Part shown: piece by piece, positions 48,835-57,879 of the stretch
Layout of the letters: each line of letters opens with the position of its first letter
Numbering within the stretch: the first letter of the stretch is position 1
NCBI GenBank assembly: GCA_017471925.1
Contig: JAFURM010000026.1
Coordinates: forward strand, 1-64,000
Source: Bacteroides sp.
GTDB lineage: Bacteria; Bacteroidota; Bacteroidia; Bacteroidales; Bacteroidaceae
Length of the DNA: 64,000 bases
Reading direction: 5' to 3'
Made by a program: the position numbers and the translations under genes
Notes under the pieces: generated by a model
Database searches by the model: none
The model's input: only the letters and a program-made list of their open reading frames with translations
What the model was told of the DNA's origin: nothing

Positions 48835-50067
48835 ATGGTACTGAACTACATTTGGGTGGCATTCTTCGTGATTGCCTTTGTCGTGGCTCTCATCCGGCTG
48901 CTCTTCATGGGCGACCTGGAAATCTTCACATCGCTGGTCAACGCCACGTTTGACTCCTCCAAGAGTGCATTCGAGATTGCTCTCGGACTGACGGGCATTC
49001 TCTCCCTGTGGCTCGGCATCATGAAAATCGGCGAACAGAGCGGCATGATCGGTGCCCTGAGCCGCTGGCTGAGTCCCGTGTTCTGTCGGCTCTTCCCCGA
49101 CATTCCCCAAGGACATCCGGCCATGGGCTCCATCTTCATGAACCTGTCGGCCAACATGCTGGGACTGGACAACGCCGCCACTCCCATGGGACTGAAAGCC
49201 ATGAAGGAACTGCAGGAGTTGAACCCCAAGAAGGACACAGCGACCAATCCGATGATTATGTTCCTGGTTATCAACACTTCAGGACTGATATTGATTCCCG
49301 TCAGCATCATGGTCTACCGCGCACAGATGGGGGCCGCACAACCTACAGACATCTTCATTCCCACCCTGCTTACGACGACGGTCTCCACGCTGGTAGGCAT
49401 CACTGCAGTGAGCATCAGTCAACGTATCAACTTGATTTGCAGGCCAATACTGATTCTCGTGGGAGTCATTGCCCTGCTGTTCTCGGGACTAATCTACCTC
49501 TCCACACAAATCAGCCGGGAGGCGATGGGCACCTACTCCACCCTGACAGCCAACGTCATCCTCTTTGGCATCATCCTGCTGTTCATCCTGTGGGGAGTAT
49601 GGAAGAAGACCAACGTCTATGATGCCTTCATCGAAGGGGCCAAAGAGGGTTTCACCACAGCGGTGAGAATCATTCCCTATCTGGTGGCTTTTCTCGTTGG
49701 AATCGCGGTTTTTCGCGCCTCGGGTGCCATGAACATGCTGGTGGATGGCATTGGATGGTTAGTGGGGATGACCGGAGCAGACACCGACTTCGTGGGCGCA
49801 TTGCCTACTGCCCTGATGAAATCGTTGAGCGGAAGCGGAGCCAACGGACTGATGATTGATGCCATGAAGGAATATGGCGCCGACTCTTTCGTGGGCCGCC
49901 TGAGCTGCGTGGCACGCGGAGCATCGGACACCACGTTCTACATCCTGGCCGTTTACTTCGGCAGTGTGGGCATCAGCAAGACGCGCAACGCTGTGACCTG
50001 CGGACTCACGGCCGACCTGGCAGGCATACTGGCTGCCATCTTCTTCGGCTACCTGTTCTTTCACTGA
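48835..50067 (+). CDS. SpmA-SpmB-like fused membrane protein (nucleoside-recognition/Gate domains)
   Basis: A 410-residue membrane protein of two halves. Residues about 1-200 match SpmA (L-W-L-G-I-M-K-I-G-E-Q-S-G, then G-H-P-A-M-G-S-I-F-M-N-L-S-A-N-M-L-G-L-D-N-A-A-T-P-M-G). Residues about 215-410 match SpmB (F-I-E-G-A-K-E-G-F-T-T-A-V-R-I-I-P-Y, then S-L-S-G-S-G-A-N-G-L and S-C-V-A-R-G-A-S-D-T-T-F-Y). In sporulators these are separate spore-maturation genes. Bacteroides do not sporulate, so the fused form must have another membrane role; transport of a small molecule is often suggested for Gate-domain proteins. Confidence 0.88.
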   Translation: MVLNYIWVAFFVIAFVVALIRLLFMGDLEIFTSLVNATFDSSKSAFEIALGLTGILSLWLGIMKIGEQSGMIGALSRWLSPVFCRLFPDIPQGHPAMGSIFMNLSANMLGLDNAATPMGLKAMKELQELNPKKDTATNPMIMFLVINTSGLILIPVSIMVYRAQMGAAQPTDIFIPTLLTTTVSTLVGITAVSISQRINLICRPILILVGVIALLFSGLIYLSTQISREAMGTYSTLTANVILFGIILLFILWGVWKKTNVYDAFIEGAKEGFTTAVRIIPYLVAFLVGIAVFRASGAMNMLVDGIGWLVGMTGADTDFVGALPTALMKSLSGSGANGLMIDAMKEYGADSFVGRLSCVARGASDTTFYILAVYFGSVGISKTRNAVTCGLTADLAGILAAIFFGYLFFH

Positions 50068-50111
50068 GCAAAAGAAGCATACATATAGTCTAAAATAAAA
50101 ACAGAAAGAGT

Positions 50112-50525
50112 ATGATCAGCTATCAGACAGAAGGCGTGCAGATGCCCGCCATCAAAAAACGCGAAACGACAGCGTGGATCAAGGCCGTAGCGGCAAGTTA
50201 TGACAAGAAGGTGGGCGAAGTGGCCTACATCTTCTGCTCGGACGAAAAGATACTGGAGGTGAACAAGCAGTATCTGCAACACGACTATTTCACGGACATC
50301 ATCACCTTTGACTACAGCGAGGGCAACCGCATCGGCGGAGACATCTTCATCAGCCTGGACACCGTACGCACCAATGCCGAACAGTTTGCCAACGGCGATT
50401 ATGAACGCGAACTGAACCGCGTCATCATACACGGCATCCTGCACCTCTGCGGCATCAACGACAAGGCACCCGGCGAGCGCGAACAGATGGAAGCGGCAGA
50501 AAATAGAGCACTCTCCATGCGGTAA
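50112..50525 (+). CDS. ybeY: YbeY, endoribonuclease / rRNA maturation factor
   Basis: A 137-residue YbeY family metalloprotein, involved in 16S rRNA 3'-end processing and ribosome quality control. The signature is H-G-I-L-H-L-C-G-I-N-D (about 113-123), with the first two zinc His residues. The third ligand of the HxxxHxxxxxH pattern is replaced: the residues after H-L-C-G-I are N-D-K rather than D-H. Upstream F-C-S-D-E-K-I-L-E-V-N-K and D-I-I-T-F-D-Y are typical. It lies 44 bp after the SpmAB-like gene and before mnmG. Confidence 0.92.
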   Translation: MISYQTEGVQMPAIKKRETTAWIKAVAASYDKKVGEVAYIFCSDEKILEVNKQYLQHDYFTDIITFDYSEGNRIGGDIFISLDTVRTNAEQFANGDYERELNRVIIHGILHLCGINDKAPGEREQMEAAENRALSMR

Positions 50526-50538
50526 AACAACTTTTTCT

Positions 50539-50546
50539 TACCTTTG
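50539..50546 (+). promoter_or_regulatory. -7 promoter element of mnmG
   Basis: TACCTTTG in the 45-bp gap after ybeY, 24 bp before the mnmG start, suggesting mnmG can start its own transcript. Confidence 0.5.
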
Positions 50547-50570
50547 CACCGTTATAAAACGAATGTAAAG

Positions 50571-52448
50571 ATGGAATTTACGTATGACGTCATCGTGATA
50601 GGTGCCGGACATGCCGGCTGCGAGGCCGCCGCCGCTGCTGCCAACCTGGGGAGCAAGACGTGTCTCATCACGATGGATATGAATAAAATCGGCCAAATGA
50701 GCTGCAATCCGGCCATCGGCGGCATTGCCAAGGGGCAGATTGTGCGCGAAATAGACGCACTGGGCGGCTACACCGGCCTGGTGACCGACCGGACGGCCAT
50801 CCAGTTCCGCATCCTGAACCGCTCGAAAGGACCGGCCATGTGGAGCCCCAGGGCACAATGTGACCGGGGAAAGTTCATCTGGGCCTGGCGTGAAGTGCTG
50901 GAAAACACGCCCAACCTGAACATCTGGCAGGACACCGTGCAGGAGCTTCTTGTGGAAGAGGGGGCCGTCAGCGGAGTAGTCACGGCATGGGGCGTCACCT
51001 TCCGTGCCAAGTGTGTGGTGCTGACTGCAGGCACCTTCCTCAACGGTCTGATGCACGTAGGCAAAACCATGCTTCCCGGCGGGCGAATGGCCGAGCCTGC
51101 ATCCTACAAATTGACCGAATCCATCGCAAAACACGGCATTTCCTATGGCCGCATGAAGACGGGAACGCCCGTGCGCATTGACGGCCGAAGCGTACACTAT
51201 GAAGAGATGGAGATTCAGGAAGGAGAAAACGATTTCCACAAGTTCTCTTTCATGGACACCGGCAAGCGCCACCTGAAACAACTGCCCTGCTGGACATGCT
51301 TCACCAACGAAGAGGCACATGAGGTACTACGTGCCGGACTGGCAGATTCTCCCCTTTTCAACGGGCAAATACAGAGTATCGGTCCGCGCTACTGCCCCAG
51401 TATCGAGACCAAAATCGTGACCTTCCCTGACAAACCGCAACACCAGCTCTTCCTGGAACCAGAGGGAGAAAGCACACAGGAGCTCTATCTGAACGGTTTC
51501 TCTTCATCCCTCCCGATGGAAACGCAGATTTCTGCACTTAAGAAGATTCCGGCCTTCAGGGATATGGTCATCTACCGACCGGGCTATGCCATCGAATATG
51601 ACTACTTCGACCCCACGCAACTGAAGCATACGCTGGAAACGAAACGCATCAAGAACCTATTCTTCGCCGGACAGGTAAACGGAACCACCGGCTATGAGGA
51701 AGCGGCCGGACAGGGCATCATTGCCGGCATCAACGCACACATCAACTGTCACGGCGGAGAGCCCTTCACCCTGGCCCGCGACGAGGCTTATATCGGCGTA
51801 CTCATCGACGATTTGGTGACAAAAGGCGTAGACGAGCCCTACCGTATGTTCACCTCAAGAGCCGAATATCGCATCCTGCTTCGTATGGACGATGCAGACA
51901 TGCGCCTGACGGAGAAGTCCTATCGGATAGGACTGGCCAAGAGCGACCGCTATGAACTGCTGAAGAGGAAACGGGAGGCCGTGAACGGAGTGATAGACTT
52001 TGCCCGCACCTACTCCATCAAGGCGGCGCTCATCAACCCGGCCTTGGAACAACTGGGCACCACACCCCTGCGTCACGGTTGCAAACTGGTGGACCTGCTG
52101 AACCGTCCACAAGTCACCATAGCGAACATAGCCGAACACATTCCCGCCTTCCAACGTGAATTGGACAAGATTACCGACAGCCGGAAAGAGGAGATTCTGG
52201 AAGCCGCCGAAATCCTACTGAAATATGAGGGGTACATCGGACGTGAAAGAATCATTGCCGACAAGTTGGCCCGCCTGGAAAGCATCAAGATTAAGGGGAA
52301 GTTCGACTATGCTTCCATCCAGTCGCTCTCCACCGAAGCCCGGCAGAAGCTGGCAAAGATAGAGCCTGAAACCATTGCACAGGCCAGCCGCATACCCGGA
52401 GTATCGCCCAGTGATATCAACGTGCTGCTGGTGCTTTGCGGCCGTTGA
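50571..52448 (+). CDS. mnmG: MnmG (GidA), tRNA U34 modification enzyme
   Basis: A 625-residue flavoprotein that with MnmE adds the carboxymethylaminomethyl group to U34 of certain tRNAs. The FAD motif is VIVIGAGHAGCEAA (about 7-20). Other family motifs are C-N-P-A-I-G-G-I-A-K-G, G-P-A-M-W-S-P-R-A-Q-C-D, and G-T-T-G-Y-E-E-A-A-G-Q-G-I-I-A-G-I-N-A. The chosen start (50571) leaves MEFTYDVIVIG; an upstream ATG in frame would lie within the promoter. Length is standard. Confidence 0.97.
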   Translation: MEFTYDVIVIGAGHAGCEAAAAAANLGSKTCLITMDMNKIGQMSCNPAIGGIAKGQIVREIDALGGYTGLVTDRTAIQFRILNRSKGPAMWSPRAQCDRGKFIWAWREVLENTPNLNIWQDTVQELLVEEGAVSGVVTAWGVTFRAKCVVLTAGTFLNGLMHVGKTMLPGGRMAEPASYKLTESIAKHGISYGRMKTGTPVRIDGRSVHYEEMEIQEGENDFHKFSFMDTGKRHLKQLPCWTCFTNEEAHEVLRAGLADSPLFNGQIQSIGPRYCPSIETKIVTFPDKPQHQLFLEPEGESTQELYLNGFSSSLPMETQISALKKIPAFRDMVIYRPGYAIEYDYFDPTQLKHTLETKRIKNLFFAGQVNGTTGYEEAAGQGIIAGINAHINCHGGEPFTLARDEAYIGVLIDDLVTKGVDEPYRMFTSRAEYRILLRMDDADMRLTEKSYRIGLAKSDRYELLKRKREAVNGVIDFARTYSIKAALINPALEQLGTTPLRHGCKLVDLLNRPQVTIANIAEHIPAFQRELDKITDSRKEEILEAAEILLKYEGYIGRERIIADKLARLESIKIKGKFDYASIQSLSTEARQKLAKIEPETIAQASRIPGVSPSDINVLLVLCGR

Positions 52449-52505
52449 CAGCGAAAAGTTCCACGTGAAACAAAACATTCAATAAACGAACAAAATCATC
52501 TGATT

Positions 52506-53030
52506 ATGAGCAAAGAAACATTAGTGAAGAGTATCCGGGAAATTCCCGATTTTCCAGTACCTGGCATCCTGTTCTATGATGTAACAACGCTATTCAAAAA
52601 GCCCGAGGCATTGCAAGAGTTGTCGGACACACTCTATGAAATGTACAAGGACAAAGGGGTGACCAAGGTCGTAGGAATTGAGTCGCGCGGCTTCATCATG
52701 GGCTCCATCCTCGCCACCCGACTGGGAGCGGGCTTCGTGCCCATCCGCAAGCCCGGCAAACTGCCCGCCGAAACCATAGAAGAGAGCTACAGCAAGGAAT
52801 ACGGCACCGACACCATCCAGATGCACAAAGATGCCATAGGAGAAGAGGATGTGGTGTTGCTGCACGATGACCTGTTGGCCACCGGAGGCACTATGGCTGC
52901 CGCCTGCAAACTGGTGGGACAACTGAAGCCCAAGAAAATGATGGTAAACTTCATCATTGAACTGAAGGAACTGGACGGGAGAGCAGCTTTCAGCGATGAA
53001 ATCGAAGTAAAATCGGTGCTTGAACTCTGA
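52506..53030 (+). CDS. apt: Adenine phosphoribosyltransferase
   Basis: A 174-residue purine-salvage enzyme making AMP from adenine and PRPP. The PRPP-binding motif is VVLLHDDLLATGGTM (about 118-132). F-P-V-P-G-I-L-F-Y-D-V-T-T and I-E-S-R-G-F-I-M-G are conserved APT segments. Its stop codon overlaps the uvrC start by one base (TGATG), implying translational coupling. Confidence 0.96.
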   Translation: MSKETLVKSIREIPDFPVPGILFYDVTTLFKKPEALQELSDTLYEMYKDKGVTKVVGIESRGFIMGSILATRLGAGFVPIRKPGKLPAETIEESYSKEYGTDTIQMHKDAIGEEDVVLLHDDLLATGGTMAAACKLVGQLKPKKMMVNFIIELKELDGRAAFSDEIEVKSVLEL

Positions 53031-54868
53031 TGGAACAGCTAAAAGGGAATGACTACCTGAGAGGTATCGTGGAGAACCTGCCCGACAAGCCCGGCATCTA
53101 CCAATACCTGAACGAGGAGAAAGTCATCATATACGTAGGCAAGGCCAAGAACCTGAAAAAGCGTGTATCGTCTTACTTCAATCGCGAGCACGAGCCAGGC
53201 AAGACAAGGGTGCTGGTGAGCAAGATTGCCGACATCCGCTACATCGTGGTGAAAACGGAGGAAGATGCCTTGCTGCTGGAGAACAACCTCATCAAGAAAT
53301 ATCGTCCTCGCTACAACGTACTGCTGAAAGATGACAAGACCTACCCTTCCATCTGCGTGCAGAACGAGAATTTCTCACGCGTATTCGCCACCCGAAAGAT
53401 TATACGCAACGGTTCCAGCTACTACGGACCCTACAGTCACATTCCCGCCATGCACTCCCTGCTGGGACTGGTGAGGCAACTCTATCCGCTACGCACCTGC
53501 AACCTGAACCTTTCGCCTGAGAACATCCGCAACGGCAAGTTCAAGGTGTGCCTGAAGTATCACATCAAGAAATGCGCAGGGCCCTGCATTGGTCTGCAAA
53601 GCCTGGAAGAGTATCAGAAGAACATCGATGAAATCAAGCAAATCCTGAGCGGAAACACAAAGGGACTGGCCGAAATGCTACTGAAACAGATGCATGCACT
53701 GGCCGAAGAGATGAGATTCGAAGAGGCTGAAAAGCTAAAGAAACGCTATCTGCTGTTAGAGAAATACCGCGTCAAGTCGGAGGTTGTAAGCAACATGCTG
53801 CACAACATCGACGTCTTCTCCATCGAAGAAGAGGAGGATGGCAAGTCGGCCTACATCAACTTCCTGCACATCACCAACGGTGCCATCAACCAAGCCTTCA
53901 CCTTTGAATACAAGAAACAGTTGGAAGAGAGCAAGGAAGAGCTGTTGGCTCTGGGCATTGCAGAGATGCGCGAACGCTACAAGAGCACCTCCACCGAAAT
54001 CATCGTACCCTTCGAGATGGGACTGGAGCTGAAAAACGCCGTTTTCACCGTACCACAGCGGGGCGACAAGAAGAAGCTGTTGGACCTCTCCATCCTGAAT
54101 GTGAAGCAATACAAAGCCGACCGCCTGAAACAAAACGACAAGCTGAATCCCGAACAACGAAGCGTGAGACTGCTGAAAGAGATACAAAGCATCCTGCATC
54201 TGGAGAACCTGCCCATGCAGATAGAGTGTTTCGACAACTCCAACATACAGGGGACGGATGCCGTAGCGGCCTGCGTCGTGTTCAAGAAAGGAAAGCCCTG
54301 CAAACAGGAATACCGGAAATACAACATAAAAACGGTGGTAGGCCCCGACGACTACGCCTCCATGCAGGAGGTGGTGCGCCGCCGTTACAGCCGTGCCATT
54401 GAAGAAGGCAGTCCCCTACCCGACCTGCTTATCACTGACGGTGGAAAGGGACAAATGAGCGTAGTGAAAGAGGTGATTGATGAACTGGGACTGAACATTC
54501 CCATTGCCGGACTGGCCAAGGACAGCAGGCACCGCACGTCGGAACTGCTCTATGGATTCCCGCCCCAAACCATTGGCATGAAGCAGAACACACCTCTGTT
54601 CCAGCTACTTACGAGAATACAGGACGAAGTACACCGCTTTGCCATCACCTTCCACCGCGACAAGCGGAGCAAACGACAGGTAAGCTCGGAAATAGACCAC
54701 ATAAAGGGTATCGGGAACAAGAGCAAATCCGCTCTGCTTCAACGGTTTAAAAGTGTAAAGCGAATCAAGTCGGCCACCCTGGAAGAACTATCGGAAGTGG
54801 TGGGAGCAAGCAAAGCCGCAATACTGAAGGCCCACTTTGAAGCAGCGGAACAGGAACAGAAAGGATAA
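53030..54868 (+). CDS. uvrC: UvrC, nucleotide-excision repair endonuclease
   Basis: A 612-residue UvrC that makes both incisions at the UvrB-bound lesion. The GIY-YIG domain begins G-I-Y-Q-Y-L-N and contains I-I-Y-V-G-K-A-K-N-L-K-K-R-V-S-S-Y-F (residues about 34-51). A UVR motif lies near 205-240 (F-E-E-A-E-K-L-K-K-R). The RNase H-like domain includes I-E-C-F-D-N-S-N-I-Q-G and L-I-T-D-G-G-K-G-Q. The C-terminal helix-hairpin-helix pair is I-K-G-I-G-N-K-S-K and L-S-E-V-V-G-A-S-K-A. All domains are complete. Confidence 0.97.
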   Translation: MEQLKGNDYLRGIVENLPDKPGIYQYLNEEKVIIYVGKAKNLKKRVSSYFNREHEPGKTRVLVSKIADIRYIVVKTEEDALLLENNLIKKYRPRYNVLLKDDKTYPSICVQNENFSRVFATRKIIRNGSSYYGPYSHIPAMHSLLGLVRQLYPLRTCNLNLSPENIRNGKFKVCLKYHIKKCAGPCIGLQSLEEYQKNIDEIKQILSGNTKGLAEMLLKQMHALAEEMRFEEAEKLKKRYLLLEKYRVKSEVVSNMLHNIDVFSIEEEEDGKSAYINFLHITNGAINQAFTFEYKKQLEESKEELLALGIAEMRERYKSTSTEIIVPFEMGLELKNAVFTVPQRGDKKKLLDLSILNVKQYKADRLKQNDKLNPEQRSVRLLKEIQSILHLENLPMQIECFDNSNIQGTDAVAACVVFKKGKPCKQEYRKYNIKTVVGPDDYASMQEVVRRRYSRAIEEGSPLPDLLITDGGKGQMSVVKEVIDELGLNIPIAGLAKDSRHRTSELLYGFPPQTIGMKQNTPLFQLLTRIQDEVHRFAITFHRDKRSKRQVSSEIDHIKGIGNKSKSALLQRFKSVKRIKSATLEELSEVVGASKAAILKAHFEAAEQEQKG

Positions 54869-54899
54869 AGCGAAAACAAACATTAAGCAAAGAAAAGAT

Positions 54900-55352
54900 A
54901 TGAGAGTAGTGATACAACGCACAGCCCACGCCTCGGTCACCATAGAGGGACGACAGAAGTCGGCCATCGGCAAAGGCCTGCTGGTGCTTGTGGGCATTGA
55001 AGAAAGCGACAGCCGCGAAGACATTGACTGGCTGTGCAAAAAGATAGTAAACCTGCGCATCTTCGACGATGAAAACGGGGTAATGAACCGCTCCGTGACA
55101 GATATTGAGGGCGATATTCTGGTGGTCAGCCAGTTCACTCTGCACGCTTCCACCAAGAAGGGCAACCGTCCCTCCTACATCCGTGCCGCACGGCCGGAAA
55201 TATCCATCCCCCTCTACGAGGAGTTCTGCAGCACATTGCGCCAGGCCATAGGCAAGGAAATTGGGACGGGCGAATTTGGTGCCGACATGAAAGTGGAACT
55301 GCTGAACGATGGCCCCGTGACCATCTGCATGGATACGAAAAACAAGGAATGA
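54900..55352 (+). CDS. dtd: D-aminoacyl-tRNA deacylase
   Basis: A 150-residue DTD, which removes D-amino acids (and glycine mischarged on tRNA-Ala) from tRNA. The family start is MRVVIQRT, and the active-site motifs S-Q-F-T-L-H-A and N-D-G-P-V-T-I (Gly-cis-Pro) are both present. The ATG at 54900 follows uvrC by 31 bp. Its stop overlaps the next start (ATGA at 55349-55352). Confidence 0.96.
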   Translation: MRVVIQRTAHASVTIEGRQKSAIGKGLLVLVGIEESDSREDIDWLCKKIVNLRIFDDENGVMNRSVTDIEGDILVVSQFTLHASTKKGNRPSYIRAARPEISIPLYEEFCSTLRQAIGKEIGTGEFGADMKVELLNDGPVTICMDTKNKE

Positions 55353-55765
55353 ACATTTCTCAGGAAACTGATGGACCTTTAATGCAGCAAACAACGATGG
55401 AAACGAAGAAAAACAATCCCAACGACCTGACGCTGAAAGAGGCACAGAAGCGTGTGGACCAATGGATAAAGAGCTACGGCGTACGCTACTTCAGCGAACT
55501 GACCAACATGACCGTACTGATGGAAGAGGTGGGCGAACTGGCCCGCGTGATGGCCCGTAAGTATGGCGAACAGTCGTTCAAGCCCGGTGAAAAGGAGAAT
55601 TTGGACGAAGAGATGGCCGACGTGCTGTGGGTACTGATTTGTCTGGCCAACCAGACGGGAGTGGACCTGAACGAAGCCCTCCTCCGCAGCATCGAGAAAA
55701 AGACCCGAAGAGACAAAGAAAGACATCAAAATAACCCCAAACTGAAGAATCATGGAGAAGCATGA
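55349..55765 (+). CDS. MazG-like nucleotide pyrophosphohydrolase
   Basis: A 138-residue single-domain MazG-type protein. The metal-binding pattern E-E-V-G-E-L (about 53-58) and E-E-M-A-D-V-L-W-V-L (about 79-88) corresponds to the ExxE...ExxD signature of all-alpha NTP pyrophosphohydrolases that clear non-canonical nucleotides. The first ATG overlaps the dtd stop; an in-frame ATG at 55382 is an alternative. It is translationally coupled on both sides. Confidence 0.88.
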   Translation: MNISQETDGPLMQQTTMETKKNNPNDLTLKEAQKRVDQWIKSYGVRYFSELTNMTVLMEEVGELARVMARKYGEQSFKPGEKENLDEEMADVLWVLICLANQTGVDLNEALLRSIEKKTRRDKERHQNNPKLKNHGEA

Positions 55766-55766
55766 A

Positions 55767-56651
55767 ATGACCCAAAGCAAGTATGAGGCCACACTGGCCA
55801 AGTACAACACCCGACTGAGCGACAGCGAAGTGGAGCAGCAAGTGAAAACCATCCTGGAAAAGGTGGGCGAAAACAACACAGAGGAGGTGAAGAAGCTACT
55901 CTTCCACTGCATTGACCTGACCACACTGAACACCACCGACAACGACGAAAGCGTGATGCGCTTCACGCAGAACGTGAACCGTTTCGAAGAGGAATTTCCC
56001 GACCTGAAAAACGTGGCAGCTATCTGTGTCTATCCCTGTTTCGCCGAAATCGTACGCGACACACTGGAAGTAGAAGAGGTACAGATAGCCTGCGTATCGG
56101 CCGGATTCCCCTCTTCACAGACCTTCACCGAAGTGAAAGTGGCCGAGACGGCAATGGCGCTGATGGATGGTGCCAGCGAGATAGACATCGTTATCCCCGT
56201 GGGCAAGTTCCTGGCCGGAGACTACGAAAACATGTGCGACGAGATTCAAGAGTTGAAGGCCACCTGCAAGGAGAAACACCTGAAGGTCATCCTGGAGACC
56301 GGTGCGCTGAAGACGGCCGAAAACATCAAAAAAGCCTCCATTCTATCGATGTATGCAGGTGCAGACTTCATCAAGACTTCCACCGGCAAGCAGCAACCCG
56401 CCGCCACGCCCGAAGCTGCCTACGTAATGTGCCAGGCCATCAAGGAATATCACGAACAGACGGGCATCAAAATCGGCTTCAAACCGGCAGGAGGCATCAA
56501 CTGCGTGAACGATGCACTGGCCTACTACACCATCGTCAAGGAGGTGCTGGGCGAAGAGTGGCTGAACAACGGACTTTTCAGAATCGGCACCAGCCGACTG
56601 GCCAACCTGTTGCTTTCTGAAATTCTGGGCAAGGAGACGAAGTTCTTCTAA
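55767..56651 (+). CDS. deoC: Deoxyribose-phosphate aldolase
   Basis: A 294-residue class I aldolase splitting 2-deoxyribose 5-phosphate into glyceraldehyde 3-phosphate and acetaldehyde in deoxynucleoside catabolism. The Schiff-base Lys lies in A-D-F-I-K-T-S-T-G-K. E-I-D-I-V-I-P-V-G-K and G-F-K-P-A-G-G-I are other family motifs. The start at 55767 (MTQSKYEATL) has GGAG 13 bp upstream and lies just past the MazG stop; an ATG at 55752 would add five residues. It is the last gene of the mnmG operon and ends before an inverted-repeat element. Confidence 0.95.
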   Translation: MTQSKYEATLAKYNTRLSDSEVEQQVKTILEKVGENNTEEVKKLLFHCIDLTTLNTTDNDESVMRFTQNVNRFEEEFPDLKNVAAICVYPCFAEIVRDTLEVEEVQIACVSAGFPSSQTFTEVKVAETAMALMDGASEIDIVIPVGKFLAGDYENMCDEIQELKATCKEKHLKVILETGALKTAENIKKASILSMYAGADFIKTSTGKQQPAATPEAAYVMCQAIKEYHEQTGIKIGFKPAGGINCVNDALAYYTIVKEVLGEEWLNNGLFRIGTSRLANLLLSEILGKETKFF

Positions 56652-56664
56652 AAAGTGTTTTGAT

Positions 56665-56782
56665 TTCAGGCACGGATTACGCGGATTTTCACGGTCGGCT
56701 TATAAGTCCACTCGGACTATAAGCCGATCGGATTCAATATACTGAAAGCAGTCTGTGAAAAGCCGCATCATCCGTGCCTGAA
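56665..56782. repeat. Inverted-repeat element, copy 1
   Basis: Ends are TTCAGGCACGGATTACGCGG (from 56665) and its near complement finishing TCCGTGCCTGAA (56771-56782). The centre has a strong hairpin (56696-56726, CGGCTTATAAGTCC with GGACTATAAGCCG, one bulged base). It lies between the convergent deoC and polyprenyl synthetase genes and may act as a two-way terminator. A second copy with the same ends and a different centre is at 63724-63862. Confidence 0.75.
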
Positions 56783-56813
56783 TTATATGCAGACCTGATG
56801 CCGGAGCGGCCTT

Positions 56814-57791
56814 CTACTTTGCACGCTCAATCACATAATCCAGATAGGCCACGAGAGCCCGCTTCACCTCGCTGTCGGGATGAGCATCGAGCAAGGCCAG
56901 CGCCTTGTCGTGGAAATGTACCATGGTTTCGCGGGCACGCTCAATTCCCCCATGCCGCTTGGTAAATTCCACCAAACGGGCGATTTCATCGGCAGAGGCC
57001 GACATACTCTTCACCTTCAGCGCCAGTTCGGCCATCTCCTTATCGGCCGTCTCGTTCAGGACATAGAGCAGCGGAAGCGTCAGCTTGCCCTCCAGCATAT
57101 CATTGCCTGTGGGCTTGCCCACCTCCGTGTTGTCGTAATAGTCAAAGATGTCGTCCCTGATTTGGAAGCAGAGACCGATGTACTCACCGAACAAGCGAGC
57201 ATTTTCCACCCATTCATCGCGGTCTGTGACCGACAAGGCCCCAACCTTGGTGCAGGCGGCGAAGAGCGATGCCGTCTTCTTGCGAATGATGTCGAAGTAG
57301 GTCTCCACGGAGAATTGGCGGTTGGAGACGTTGGCCAGCTGCAACAACTCGCCGTTGGCCAGTTCGCGTCCCAGCTGGGAGACTACGGAGAAGATGTCAT
57401 AGTTGCGCGTCAGCCCCACCTGCAGGAGTGCCGTGGAGAGCAGATAGTCGCCCACCAGCACGGCCACCTTATTATTAAATGCCGCATTCACCGAGGGTTG
57501 TCCCCGTCTTTCATCGCTTTCGTCCACCACATCATCGTGCACCAGACTGGCCGTGTGAAGCAGTTCCAACGCCACGGCAGCATGAAGCGTAACAGGGAGC
57601 ACCGAACCATGGTATAGCTTGGCCATGAGCAACACCAGCATGGGACGCATCATCTTGCCCCGTCTCTGACAGATGTACGCCGTGGCCTGGTTCAGCAACG
57701 GATTGGAGCTGGCAATCGAAGCGTCAAAGAGCGTCTTGAGCTCTTCCAGTTCGGCTGTAATCGGAGATTTTATGGTCAATGAATAGTTCAT
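56814..57791 (-). CDS. Trans-polyprenyl diphosphate synthase
   Basis: A 325-residue E-type prenyltransferase. The first Asp-rich motif is HDDVVDESD (85-93, Asp86/87/90) and the second Q-I-R-D-D-I-F-D-Y (210-218). Medium-to-long chain (octaprenyl-type) products are likely, supplying the menaquinone side chain, since the residues before the first motif (L-E-L-L-H-T-A-S-L-V) are small and do not block elongation; chain length is inference. It is divergent from polA with an 88-bp gap and has a TACTTTTG promoter element at 57809-57816. Confidence 0.9.
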   Translation of the reverse strand: MNYSLTIKSPITAELEELKTLFDASIASSNPLLNQATAYICQRRGKMMRPMLVLLMAKLYHGSVLPVTLHAAVALELLHTASLVHDDVVDESDERRGQPSVNAAFNNKVAVLVGDYLLSTALLQVGLTRNYDIFSVVSQLGRELANGELLQLANVSNRQFSVETYFDIIRKKTASLFAACTKVGALSVTDRDEWVENARLFGEYIGLCFQIRDDIFDYYDNTEVGKPTGNDMLEGKLTLPLLYVLNETADKEMAELALKVKSMSASADEIARLVEFTKRHGGIERARETMVHFHDKALALLDAHPDSEVKRALVAYLDYVIERAK

Positions 57792-57808
57792 GAGTCGTTA
57801 TTTGCGCA

Positions 57809-57816
57809 CAAAAGTA
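57809..57816 (-). promoter_or_regulatory. -7 promoter element of the polyprenyl synthetase gene
   Basis: Minus-strand TACTTTTG, 17 bp before the start codon. Confidence 0.5.
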
Positions 57817-57879
57817 GTAATAAAACGGTTAATACCGTATTTTTTTGTACTTTTACCCAGCAAAAAAAGAATAAATGGT

